NCBI GenBank assembly: GCA_903911455.1
Contig: CAIWDQ010000622.1
Location: forward strand, 1 to 7,164
Reading direction: 5' to 3'
Origin: an uncultured bacterium
Lineage (GTDB): Bacteria > Bacteroidota > Bacteroidia > Bacteroidales > JACABE01
Length of the DNA stretch: 7,164 nucleotides
Positions 1 to 6,320 of this stretch are shown here, piece by piece; position 1 is the first letter of the stretch; each line of letters starts with the position of its first letter. The notes beneath the pieces were generated by a model that saw nothing but the letters and a program-made list of their open reading frames with translations, did no database searches and had not been told where the DNA came from. A program made the position numbers and the translations under genes.

Positions 1-42
1 ATATCATAAATGAATATTATTACTCCAAAATAGTAAAAGGAC

Positions 43-64
43 ATCTTTTTATCAATAAAAAGAT
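43..64. repeat. Perfect AT-rich inverted repeat
   Basis: ATCTTTTTAT at 43-52 is followed after two bases by its exact reverse complement, ATAAAAAGAT, at 55-64. It can form a hairpin of about nine pairs. It has almost no G or C and no adjoining gene, so a terminator role is doubtful. It could mark the end of a transcript outside the window or be chance in AT-rich DNA. Confidence 0.45.
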
Positions 65-164
65 AAGCTTCTCTACAAATATCATGCCAAAGCTGTTTTT
101 TGACAATAATCATAATAGACATATAATTAGTGTTTTCAATTGTGAATATTGTCTCTCAAATATT

Positions 165-405
165 GGTATGGTCATTCGAATATTTTCAAGTGACAATACC
201 AACTTTGGTATGGTCATTTGAATATATTTAAACGATGTACCCAGGCTTGGTATAGTCATTTGAAAATTTTGAAACGATGTATCCAGCCTTGGTATGGTCA
301 TTTGAATATAATTAAATGATGTATCCAACGTTGGTATTGTCATTTATTTTTATTCAAATGATATAAACACTCTTGGTATTGTCATTTTAATAATTTTGAA
401 TATTA
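165..405. repeat. 42-bp tandem repeat array, six copies
   Basis: The core GGTAT(G/T/A)GTCATT recurs at 165, 207, 249, 291, 333 and 375, exactly 42 bp apart each time. The rest of the unit is roughly TGAATAT, an A/T stretch, then ACGATGTATCCA and CTT. The copy at 375 is degenerate beyond its first 15 bases. Most unit junctions carry a dyad around CCAAnnTTGG: it is perfect at 197-210 (TACCAA/TTGGTA) and at 326-335 (CCAACGTTGG), weaker elsewhere. Because 42 is a multiple of three, the minus strand reads as a 14-residue repeat beginning MTIP, but the copy at 375 has stop codons and no promoter or ribosome site is seen. I call it non-coding repeat DNA of unknown role. Confidence 0.85.
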
Positions 406-752
406 TTACCAGACAAGTTTTTTATTCTCCAAAAGATAAAATGAATAATATTAATAATAGATATTGTTATCTTCTTTTTAATACAGCTAATAATTAACAT
501 CTTTATTTTATTCTTAAAAAACTAAAGATAATAATCAAGCTCAGCATTTCAATTCTCATTTTTTTAAATGAAGTGAGTAAGCTTATAAAGATAATTCTAA
601 TTAAAGAAAATAATCTTACAAACACTGAAAATTGTAATCTCATTTTTTAAGATCCTAAAATATGATTCATTAAATTTATTAATAAAAAATCAAATCTATT
701 CTCAAATAAAATTTTTATTTATCTCAATTCAATCAAAACAAATGTCAATATA
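406..752. other. AT-rich spacer without recognisable features
   Basis: This stretch between the 42-bp array and the carA promoter has stops in all frames, no convincing ribosome site or promoter pair, and no GC-containing hairpin. It is much richer in A and T than the genes. I see no decayed protein similarity in it. Confidence 0.6.
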
Positions 753-789
753 TTTGTTACTTATGTATTAAGATTTATAAGTATCTTTG
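753..789 (+). promoter_or_regulatory. Probable carA promoter, Bacteroidota type
   Basis: TATCTTTG at 782-789 is a perfect match to the Bacteroidota -7 box TAnnTTTG. A TTTG at 753-756 could be the -33 element, but its 25-bp spacing is longer than the usual 19-21, so the upstream half is uncertain. Transcription would start near 794-797, giving a leader of about 40 nt before the carA start codon. Confidence 0.6.
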
Positions 790-801
790 TCGGGTTTTTC
801 A

Positions 802-820
802 TTTAGAAAGGCCCTCTAAA
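802..820 (+). promoter_or_regulatory. Small hairpin in the carA leader
   Basis: TTTAGA (802-807) pairs with TCTAAA (815-820) around the loop AAGGCCC, ending 15 nt before the carA ATG. It lies inside the leader predicted from the upstream promoter. No Shine-Dalgarno sequence sits between it and the start codon. It might influence translation initiation, but six AU-rich pairs are weak and no T-tract follows, so it is not a terminator. Confidence 0.35.
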
Positions 821-835
821 AATCAAACTCATATA

Positions 836-1915
836 ATGGAACAACATAAGGCAAAATTGATTTTAGAGGACGGAACAGAATTTATTGGGACTTCGTTTGG
901 TTACGAAGGTAGTGTGGCAGGCGAAGTGGTTTTTAATACTGCTATGACTGGTTATCCCGAAAGTTTAACCGATCCATCTTACAGAGGACAAATACTTGTG
1001 CTCACCTATCCACTCATCGGGAATTACGGAGTTCCCGGCATCACAGAAGAAAATCAAATGTTTAGTTTTTTTGAATCAGATAAGGTTCATATTACTGGTT
1101 TGATAATTGCCGATTACTCTGAACAATATAGTCATTGGAATGCTAATCAAAGTCTGGGCGATTGGCTTAAAAGTAATAAGGTTCCCGCTTTGACAGGTGT
1201 TGATACCCGTGCTCTTACTAAACATATCAGAGAAAGTGGTGCTTTGCTGGGTAAGATTATTTTTGATGATGATATTGATTTTATTGATCCGAATATGGAG
1301 AACCTCACTGCACAGGTAAGTACTAATGAGGTTATTACTTATGGTGATGGTGATAAAAGGATTTTACTGCTTGATTGTGGTGTGAAGAATAATATTATTC
1401 GTCATTTTCTGAAGAGAAACGTTACTGTTATTCGTGTTCCCTGGGATTATGATTTCTCTAATGAAGAATATGATGGTCTCTTTTTGTCAAACGGACCGGG
1501 TAACCCAAAAATGTGTGAAACTTCAATTAAAAATGTTGCCAAAGCTTTAAAACAAGATAAACCTATCTTTGGGATTTGTTTGGGCAATCAGATTATAGCA
1601 CTTGCTTCAGGAGCTGATACTTATAAACTCAAATACGGTCATCGCAGCCATAACCAACCTGTATTGCAATGTGGAACTAACCGAGCTTTTATTACTTCAC
1701 AGAACCATGGTTTTGCTATAGATAAAACTACTTTAAGTGATGAATGGGAAACCTTATTTATTAATTTGAATGATGGAACTAACGAAGGATTGCGACATAA
1801 AACAAAACCTATCTTCTCTGTTCAGTTTCATCCCGAAGCTTCAAGTGGCCCAACAGATACCGAATTTCTCTTTGATGATTTCCTTGATATGGTAAGTAAA
1901 CATTCAGGCAAATGA
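836..1915 (+). CDS. carA: Carbamoyl-phosphate synthase small subunit (glutaminase)
   Basis: CarA hydrolyses glutamine and passes ammonia to CarB for carbamoyl-phosphate synthesis, the entry to pyrimidine and arginine biosynthesis in the cytoplasm. The 359-residue protein is close to the normal family length. Residues 1-150 form the CarA-specific N-terminal domain (EDGTEFIGTSFGYEG, FNTAMTGYPESLTDPSY). Residues 174-352 are a class I glutamine amidotransferase domain. The nucleophile is Cys248 in GICLGNQ, and the His-Glu pair is His332/Glu334 in QFHPEA; SQNHGFA at 288-294 is also typical. The ATG at 836 is the natural start: the conserved N-terminus begins a few residues later. There is no Shine-Dalgarno, as is common in Bacteroidota. 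The TGA stop is followed at once by an in-frame TAG. carB follows in the same direction after a long spacer. Identity is certain from the motifs. Confidence 0.98.
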   Translation: MEQHKAKLILEDGTEFIGTSFGYEGSVAGEVVFNTAMTGYPESLTDPSYRGQILVLTYPLIGNYGVPGITEENQMFSFFESDKVHITGLIIADYSEQYSHWNANQSLGDWLKSNKVPALTGVDTRALTKHIRESGALLGKIIFDDDIDFIDPNMENLTAQVSTNEVITYGDGDKRILLLDCGVKNNIIRHFLKRNVTVIRVPWDYDFSNEEYDGLFLSNGPGNPKMCETSIKNVAKALKQDKPIFGICLGNQIIALASGADTYKLKYGHRSHNQPVLQCGTNRAFITSQNHGFAIDKTTLSDEWETLFINLNDGTNEGLRHKTKPIFSVQFHPEASSGPTDTEFLFDDFLDMVSKHSGK

Positions 1916-1961
1916 TAGTATTAAGTTTAATTTGCAGAAGCATATTAATTAGATTGAAATT

Positions 1962-1994
1962 AAACCTAAAAGGTTTTTAAAACCTGTTAGGTTT
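1962..1994. repeat. Hairpin repeat downstream of carA
   Basis: AAACCTAA (1962-1969) pairs with TTAGGTTT (1987-1994); after one A/G mismatch, AGGTTT (1971-1976) pairs with AAACCT (1980-1985) around a TTA loop. The 33-bp element is nearly fully palindromic and lies 46 bp after the carA stop. From memory, hairpins built of AACCT/AGGTT blocks are common between genes in Bacteroidota, so I read it as a dispersed repeat. It may also act as a partial terminator or an RNA-stabilising end for carA, though no clean T-tract follows directly. Confidence 0.7.
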
Positions 1995-2090
1995 CGTTGT
2001 TAGATTTAGATTTTTAAATTAAACACATCTAATAAATTAAAAAGTATAAAAAGATGAGTCCCCTCTGATAAGTCATTTATGTATAAAAAC

Positions 2091-2173
2091 GACGTCATTG
2101 CGAGGAGGTACGACGAAGCAATCTAATATAAGTTTGTTGAATGAGATTGCTTCACTTCGTTCGCAATGACGAC
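2091..2173. repeat. Long palindromic dispersed repeat between carA and carB
   Basis: The left arm (2091-2124) contains CGTCATTGCGA and GAAGCAATCT; the right arm (2144-2173) is its inverted copy with AGATTGCTTC and TCGCAATGACG. The arms differ by a few bases and a short insertion (GGAGGT) in the left arm, and flank a loop of about 19 bp. I recognise this as the GTCATTGCGAGG...GAAGCAATCT repeat found scattered in many bacterial genomes, often mis-annotated as short proteins. It has no transposase and looks like a MITE- or REP-type element. It is far more GC-rich than the surrounding spacer, which supports insertion. On RNA it would form a strong hairpin in any carA-carB transcript. Confidence 0.85.
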
Positions 2174-2238
2174 ATGGTACTTTTAAGAGTGAACTCAAAT
2201 AAATATTATTCTAATAATGATAAGAAGCATCAAAAAAA

Positions 2239-2249
2239 AAGGAATCATA
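2239..2249 (+). promoter_or_regulatory. Ribosome binding site that fixes the carB start
   Basis: A run of nine A is followed by GGA (AAGGA at 2239-2243), which ends six bases before the ATG at 2250. This Shine-Dalgarno spacing supports 2250 over the in-frame ATG at 2217. The 2217 start would add 11 lysine-rich residues (MIRSIKKKGII) encoded by the ribosome site itself. Confidence 0.75.
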
Positions 2250-5200
2250 ATGAAACACGAAATAAAGAAAGTCCTTGTACTTGGAAGTGGAGCACTAAAG
2301 ATAGGCGAAGCAGGAGAATTTGATTACAGTGGAACACAGGCATTAAAAGCTTTGCGCGAAGAAGGCATCACTACCATATTGATAAATCCTAACATTGCAA
2401 CAGTTCAAACCTCCGAAGGTGTTGCCGATAAAATATATTTCCTTCCGGTTACACCTCATTTTATTGAGAAAGTCATTAAGAAAGAACAACCTGATGGAGT
2501 TCTGTTAGCCTTTGGTGGTCAAACTGCTTTGAATTGTGGTATTGAACTTTATCAGAAAGGTATCTTTGAGAAATATAATGTTAAAGTATTAGGTACACCT
2601 GTTCAGGCAATTATTGATACAGAAGACAGGCAAATATTTGCTGATAGACTTCGTTCAATTAATGTAAAAACAGCCCGTAGTTTAGCCGTTAATACTGTTG
2701 AAGATGCTCAAAAAGCTGCCGAAGGTCTTGGGTTTCCTATTATAGTTAGAGCAGCATTTACACTTGGGGGACAAGGTTCAGGCTTTTGTAATAATCAGGA
2801 TGAATTGTTTAAACTTGCAGATAAAGCATTTTCATATTCAAGTCAGATACTTATTGAAGAATCATTAAAAGGCTGGAAAGAGGTAGAGTATGAAGTTGTA
2901 CGCGATAAGTATGACAATTGTATTACAGTTTGTAATATGGAGAACTTTGACCCTTTAGGCATACATACAGGCGAAAGTATTGTTGTGGCTCCTTCGCAAA
3001 CACTTACCAATAGCGAATATCATAAGTTACGACAACTTTCAATACAAATTGTACGAAATATAGGAATCATTGGTGAGTGTAATGTTCAATATGCACTTGA
3101 TCCTAATTCGGAAGATTACAGAGTGATAGAAGTGAATGCCAGACTTTCGCGTTCATCTGCCTTAGCCTCAAAAGCTACAGCTTATCCTTTGGCATTTGTA
3201 GCTGCTAAATTAGCTTTAGGTTATGGTTTACACGAACTAAAGAATGCAGTAACTAAAACTACAACAGCTTTCTTTGAGCCTGCTTTGGATTATATAGTAG
3301 TAAAGATTCCTCGTTGGGATCTTAATAAATTCATTGGAGTTTCAAAAGAGATTGGCTCTAGTATGAAGAGCGTAGGGGAGGTGATGGCTATCGGGCGAAC
3401 CTTTGAAGAAGCAATTCAGAAAGGTTTGCGGATGGTAGGGCAGGGGACACATGGGTTTGTTGGCAACACCGATCTTACTTTTGATGATATTGAAGAATCT
3501 CTTTCAAATCCTACTGACATGCGAATCTATTGCATTGCTTCAGCTTTTGAAAAAGGTTTAAGTGTAGATAAAATACATGAACTTACAAGAATTGATAAAT
3601 GGTTTCTGGTTAAACTGAAATCAATTTATGATATGATGGTAACTTTAAAACAGACTCCTTCACTTGAAAATTGTTCTGCAGAATTAATTACTAAAGCTAA
3701 ACAAAAAGGGTTCTCCGATTTTCAGATTGCACGCTTTGTTATTAAAACTGATGAAGCAATGCATCCCAAACTTCTTAAAGTAAGAGATTATCGTAAGCAA
3801 TTAGGCATAATTCCTTTTGCAAAACAAATAGATACTCTTGCAGCAGAATATCCTGCTAAAACTAATTATCTTTATCTTACTTATAATGCTTCTGAAAGTG
3901 ACATAGCTCCCGAACATGATAATAAATCAGTTATTGTGCTTGGTTCCGGAGCTTATCGTATTGGTAGTTCTGTTGAGTTTGACTGGTGTTCTGTAAACGC
4001 ACTTCAGACTGCACGCAAAGAAGGTTTTCGTTCGGTTATGATTAATTATAATCCCGAAACTGTGAGTACAGATTATGATACTTGTGATCGTCTTTATTTT
4101 GATGAACTTTCGTTTGAGCGTGTGATGGATATCATTGAAATGGAACAACCAAAAGGAGTAATAGTATCAACCGGAGGACAAATAGCAAACAATCTGGCAA
4201 TGCGTCTTTATAATCAAAATGTACCAATTCTTGGGACTTCTCCGATTGATATTGACAGGGCAGAGAACAGACATACATTCTCATCATTGTTGGATACTTT
4301 GCATGTAGATCAACCTCGCTGGAAAGAGCTTACAAGTTTAGAAGATATTATTAAATTTGCTGGAGAAGTAGGTTTCCCTGTTTTGATTCGTCCATCTTAT
4401 GTGTTATCGGGTGCTGCTATGAATGTAGTTTCTAATCCTGAAGAACTGGAACACTTTCTTAAGCTTGCAGCAAAGGTATCCAAAGAATATCCTGTTGTAG
4501 TTTCTGAATTTATTCAGCATGCTAAGGAAATAGAGATAGATGCTGTTGCAGATAAAGGTGAAATAATTGCTTATGCAATATCCGAACATATCGAATTTGC
4601 AGGTGTACATTCGGGAGATGCTACCATGGTTTTTCCTGCTCAGAAAATGTATTTTGAAACTGCAAGACGTGTTAAAAAGATATCACGAGAGATTGCTAAA
4701 GCATTAAATATATCAGGTCCTTTTAATATGCAACTACTAGCCAGAGACAACGATATTAAAGTTATAGAATGTAATCTCAGGGCTTCTCGTAGTTTTCCTT
4801 TTGTATCAAAGGTTTTGAAGATTAACTTTATTGAACTTGCTACACGTATAATGCTAGGGATAGAAACCGATAAGCCTCAGAAGTCAGCTTTTGATTTGGA
4901 TTATATTGGTATAAAAGCTTCGCAGTTTTCTTTCTCACGTTTACAGAAAGCCGATCCTGTTCTTGGTGTTGAAATGGCATCTACAGGTGAAGTAGGTTGT
5001 ATTGGTGAAAATTATTATGAAGCATTACTTCTGGCGATGCTTTCTGTAGGGTATAAGATCCCGGGTAAGAATATACTGCTATCAACTGGTGATACACGTT
5101 CTAAAATAGAATTACTAATAAGTGCAAGAATGTTATCTGAAAGAGGTTTTAAACTATTTGCAACACCTGGTTCAGCACAATTCCTTAATGAAAATGGAGT

Positions 5201-5468
5201 TGAGGTAACAGTACTTAACTGGCCTGACAATCCCACCAAACCAAATACAATGGATTACATAAAGGAAAGGAAGATCGATCTTGTTATAAATATTCCTAAA
5301 AACCTTTCTAAAACTGAACTTAATAATGATTATGCTATCCGTAGAGGTGCCATTGACTTTAATATCCCTTTAATCACCAATGCACGACTTGCGAGTGCTT
5401 TTATTTATGCAATCTGTAAACTGGATATAGATAGCCTGGCGATTAAGAGTTGGGACGAATACCATTAA
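2250..5468 (+). CDS. carB: Carbamoyl-phosphate synthase large subunit
   Basis: CarB makes carbamoyl phosphate from bicarbonate, ammonia supplied by CarA, and two ATP. From the ATG at 2250 it has 1072 residues, essentially the E. coli length. It shows the classic internal duplication: VLGSGALKIGEAGEFDYSG near residue 9 and VLGSGAYRIGSSVEFDW near 563 open the two halves. Each half has an ATP-grasp domain: Arg127 with Glu294/Asn296/Arg298 (VIEVNARLSRSSALASKAT) in the first, Arg674 with Glu840/Asn842/Arg844 (VIECNLRASRSFPFVSK) in the second. An oligomerisation segment (about 400-545) lies between, and an MGS-like allosteric domain (about 936-1060) follows. The sequence resembles eukaryotic CPS1/CAD (NPNIATVQTS, FGGQTALNCG, VCNMEN, IPRWDL, SSMKSVGEVMAIGRTFEE) more than E. 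coli CarB, as I recall for Bacteroidota. The E. coli UMP-site Lys993 position is Trp991. Expression is probably shared with carA, although the 334-bp spacer may allow separate control. Confidence 0.98.
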   Translation: MKHEIKKVLVLGSGALKIGEAGEFDYSGTQALKALREEGITTILINPNIATVQTSEGVADKIYFLPVTPHFIEKVIKKEQPDGVLLAFGGQTALNCGIELYQKGIFEKYNVKVLGTPVQAIIDTEDRQIFADRLRSINVKTARSLAVNTVEDAQKAAEGLGFPIIVRAAFTLGGQGSGFCNNQDELFKLADKAFSYSSQILIEESLKGWKEVEYEVVRDKYDNCITVCNMENFDPLGIHTGESIVVAPSQTLTNSEYHKLRQLSIQIVRNIGIIGECNVQYALDPNSEDYRVIEVNARLSRSSALASKATAYPLAFVAAKLALGYGLHELKNAVTKTTTAFFEPALDYIVVKIPRWDLNKFIGVSKEIGSSMKSVGEVMAIGRTFEEAIQKGLRMVGQGTHGFVGNTDLTFDDIEESLSNPTDMRIYCIASAFEKGLSVDKIHELTRIDKWFLVKLKSIYDMMVTLKQTPSLENCSAELITKAKQKGFSDFQIARFVIKTDEAMHPKLLKVRDYRKQLGIIPFAKQIDTLAAEYPAKTNYLYLTYNASESDIAPEHDNKSVIVLGSGAYRIGSSVEFDWCSVNALQTARKEGFRSVMINYNPETVSTDYDTCDRLYFDELSFERVMDIIEMEQPKGVIVSTGGQIANNLAMRLYNQNVPILGTSPIDIDRAENRHTFSSLLDTLHVDQPRWKELTSLEDIIKFAGEVGFPVLIRPSYVLSGAAMNVVSNPEELEHFLKLAAKVSKEYPVVVSEFIQHAKEIEIDAVADKGEIIAYAISEHIEFAGVHSGDATMVFPAQKMYFETARRVKKISREIAKALNISGPFNMQLLARDNDIKVIECNLRASRSFPFVSKVLKINFIELATRIMLGIETDKPQKSAFDLDYIGIKASQFSFSRLQKADPVLGVEMASTGEVGCIGENYYEALLLAMLSVGYKIPGKNILLSTGDTRSKIELLISARMLSERGFKLFATPGSAQFLNENGVEVTVLNWPDNPTKPNTMDYIKERKIDLVINIPKNLSKTELNNDYAIRRGAIDFNIPLITNARLASAFIYAICKLDIDSLAIKSWDEYH

Positions 5469-5470
5469 AA

Positions 5471-5502
5471 TAATTATGAATTATTAATTATTAATTATGA
5501 AT
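5471..5502. repeat. Short AT repeat after carB
   Basis: TAATTATGAAT occurs at 5471-5481 and again at 5492-5502, with TTATTAATTA between them, starting three bases after the carB stop. The segment is palindromic in part, but it is pure AT with no run typical of a terminator. No clear intrinsic terminator for carB is visible. Confidence 0.5.
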
Positions 5503-5628
5503 GGAAAGAAATAATATAATTATTAGTGAATTATCAATGTATCTAATCTGTGTAAATCAGTGGATAAATGTATTCAGACAATTGCCAATAATTTGAATGA
5601 AATTGAATTCTTGAGTCTTTAAATTCTT

Positions 5629-5684
5629 AAATCACTAAATCACTAAATCACTAAATCGCCAAATCACCAAATCACCAAATCGCT
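5629..5684. repeat. 8-bp microsatellite, seven copies
   Basis: Seven consecutive octamers of the form AAATC(A/G)C(T/C) run from 5629 to 5684: three AAATCACT, then AAATCGCC, two AAATCACC and AAATCGCT. A degenerate unit AAATTCTT precedes them at 5621. The period is not a multiple of three and no reading frame crosses it, so it is not a coding phase-variation tract. It lies upstream of the candidate promoter at 5737-5767. Confidence 0.9.
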
Positions 5685-5696
5685 ATATCCTCAGAC

Positions 5697-5734
5697 ATCC
5701 GTAAAATTACCTAGTAAAAATCCGTATAATTCCC
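5697..5734 (+). promoter_or_regulatory. Tandem operator-like motif upstream of the candidate RNA
   Basis: ATCCGTAAAATTACC (5697-5711) and ATCCGTATAATTCCC (5720-5734) are direct repeats 23 bp apart, about two helical turns, ending just upstream of or overlapping the -33 element at 5737. A third copy, ATCCGTAAAATTCCC, is at 6497-6511. The last six bases of the second copy also form an inverted repeat with GGGAAT (5741-5746). The arrangement suggests an activator or repressor bound next to the promoter. TCCGTA loosely resembles LytTR half-sites, but the match is too weak to name a regulator. Confidence 0.5.
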
Positions 5735-5736
5735 GA

Positions 5737-5767
5737 TTGTGGGAATGAAAATCTTACTGTAATTTTG
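5737..5767 (+). promoter_or_regulatory. Bacteroidota-type promoter of the candidate RNA
   Basis: TTG at 5737-5739 and TAATTTTG at 5760-5767 are separated by 20 bp, matching the Bacteroidota -33/-7 consensus (TTG and TAnnTTTG). Transcription should begin near 5771-5774. The -33 element lies in the loop of an ATTCCC/GGGAAT inverted repeat (5729-5746), a position suited to control by a DNA-binding protein. Confidence 0.65.
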
Positions 5768-5770
5768 CAT

Positions 5771-6045
5771 CTTTCATAATAATAAAAATAAGCTATGTAA
5801 TACCCCATACGTCTTAGTTGATTTATAGGGTATTTATAGTAAAATTGAAAGATAGAGAATAATTAGAATTATCACAGATTAAAAATCTGTTTAGAACGCA
5901 AGCTTTTTGAAACCACAAAATAACTTACAAGTGTTACACTTGTTATATCCGCAGAAAAAGAGTAAATTCTTTATAGGGTTTATTCTTTTAGTGCTTTTCA
6001 TAATTATGTTTTGGCTGTTATCGTGAGGTAGCAGCCTTTTTTATT
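5771..6045 (+). ncRNA. Candidate structured RNA of about 270 nt
   Basis: The segment lies between a consensus promoter and a strong terminator. Its 5' part folds on itself: ATCTTTCA (5769-5776) with TGAAAGAT (5846-5853), CTAT (5793-5796) with ATAG (5836-5839), AATACCC (5799-5805) with GGGTATT (5828-5834), and ATA (5807-5809) with TAT (5824-5826), leaving a 14-nt loop. Then come a perfect hairpin ACAGATT/AATCTGT (5874-5890), a perfect hairpin ACAAGTG/CACTTGT (5927-5943), an 11-pair stem with one GU (5956-5966 with 5979-5989), and the terminator stem. No ATG-started reading frame of useful length is present. It does not show the signatures I know for tmRNA, RNase P RNA or SRP RNA. A frame without ATG (to 6026) could encode a short hydrophobic peptide, so a small mRNA is an alternative. 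No function can be assigned. Confidence 0.5.
6013..6042 (+). terminator. Strong intrinsic terminator
   Basis: GGCTGTTATC (6013-6022) pairs with GGTAGCAGCC (6027-6036) as ten pairs, two of them GU, around a GTGA (GNRA-type) tetraloop, followed by six T (6037-6042). It is by far the best terminator in the window and points rightward. No conventional gene precedes it closely; carB ends 545 bp upstream, so it most likely ends the candidate RNA starting near 5771. Confidence 0.85.
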
Positions 6046-6131
6046 TAACATTACTCTGATTATTAATCTGTAATTTCGAATAATTCTTTTTCTATACATT
6101 ATAATATGTGCATAAGCAGGCTTTATTCTTA

Positions 6132-6160
6132 GACTTTAACGAAGTCTTTTTGCAAAAGAT
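6132..6160. repeat. Left flanking direct repeat of the 21-bp array
   Basis: A 29-bp segment beginning GACTTTAA and ending TTTTTGCAAAAGAT is repeated at 6321-6349 with 24 of 29 bases identical. The two copies start 189 bp apart, exactly nine times 21, so they are in phase with the enclosed array. Its last seven bases form the start of the first array unit. Confidence 0.75.
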
Positions 6161-6300
6161 AAGAGCGAAAGTATAAAAAGCAAGAGCGAAAGTATAAAAA
6201 ACAAGAACGAAAATGCAAAAAACAAGAGCGAAAATGCAAATAACAAGAGCGAAAATGTAAAAAACAAGAACGAAAATGTAAAAGATAAGAGCTAAAATGT
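6154..6300. repeat. 21-bp tandem repeat array, seven copies
   Basis: Seven units start at 6154, 6175, 6196, 6217, 6238, 6259 and 6280. Each is AAAA(A/G)A(C/T) or a close variant followed by AAGAGCGAAAATG(T/C). The first two units have GAAAGTAT in place of GAAAATGY, and the last has GCTAAA. On the + strand one frame reads as a heptad-like KSENAKN repeat from 6140, but it has no start codon and ends at a TAA in the last unit. On the minus strand the reading is FRSCFLH-like. I regard both as by-products of a period divisible by three. Confidence 0.9.
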
Positions 6301-6320
6301 AAAAGTTCTGAAAATTCTTT

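Noticed and set aside
110..343. Minus-strand frame of 77 residues with MTIP repeats
   Set aside because: It is the translation of the 42-bp tandem repeats. A further copy upstream carries stops, and there is no promoter or ribosome site.
165..405. CRISPR array
   Set aside because: The units are contiguous tandem copies with similar sequence throughout; there are no conserved repeats separated by unique spacers, and no cas genes.
1962..1994. Classical intrinsic terminator of carA
   Set aside because: The hairpin is good, but the bases right after it (CGTTGTTAG) are not a T-tract, so it is reported as a repeat with possible partial termination.
2129..2136. TAAGTTTG as a carB promoter -7 box
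   Set aside because: It falls in the loop of the palindromic repeat and has no TTG at a workable distance upstream (nearest is 28 bp).
2217..2249. Upstream in-frame ATG for carB at 2217
   Set aside because: The extra 11 residues are encoded by the poly-A/GGA ribosome site; the ATG at 2250 has a well-placed Shine-Dalgarno and gives the usual CarB length.
2141..2323. Plus-strand frame of 60 residues starting MRLLHFVRND
   Set aside because: It starts in the right arm of the palindromic repeat and runs out of frame into carB; this peptide is a known by-product of that repeat.
3927..5239. Minus-strand frames at 3927-4148, 4404-4610 and 5015-5239
   Set aside because: They lie antisense inside the well-conserved carB coding sequence and show no protein-like features of their own.
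5771..6045. tmRNA, RNase P RNA or tRNA
   Set aside because: No CCA-type end, no acceptor/T-arm pattern (GTTCRANNC) and no conserved RNase P core were seen; only the generic stems and terminator are supported.
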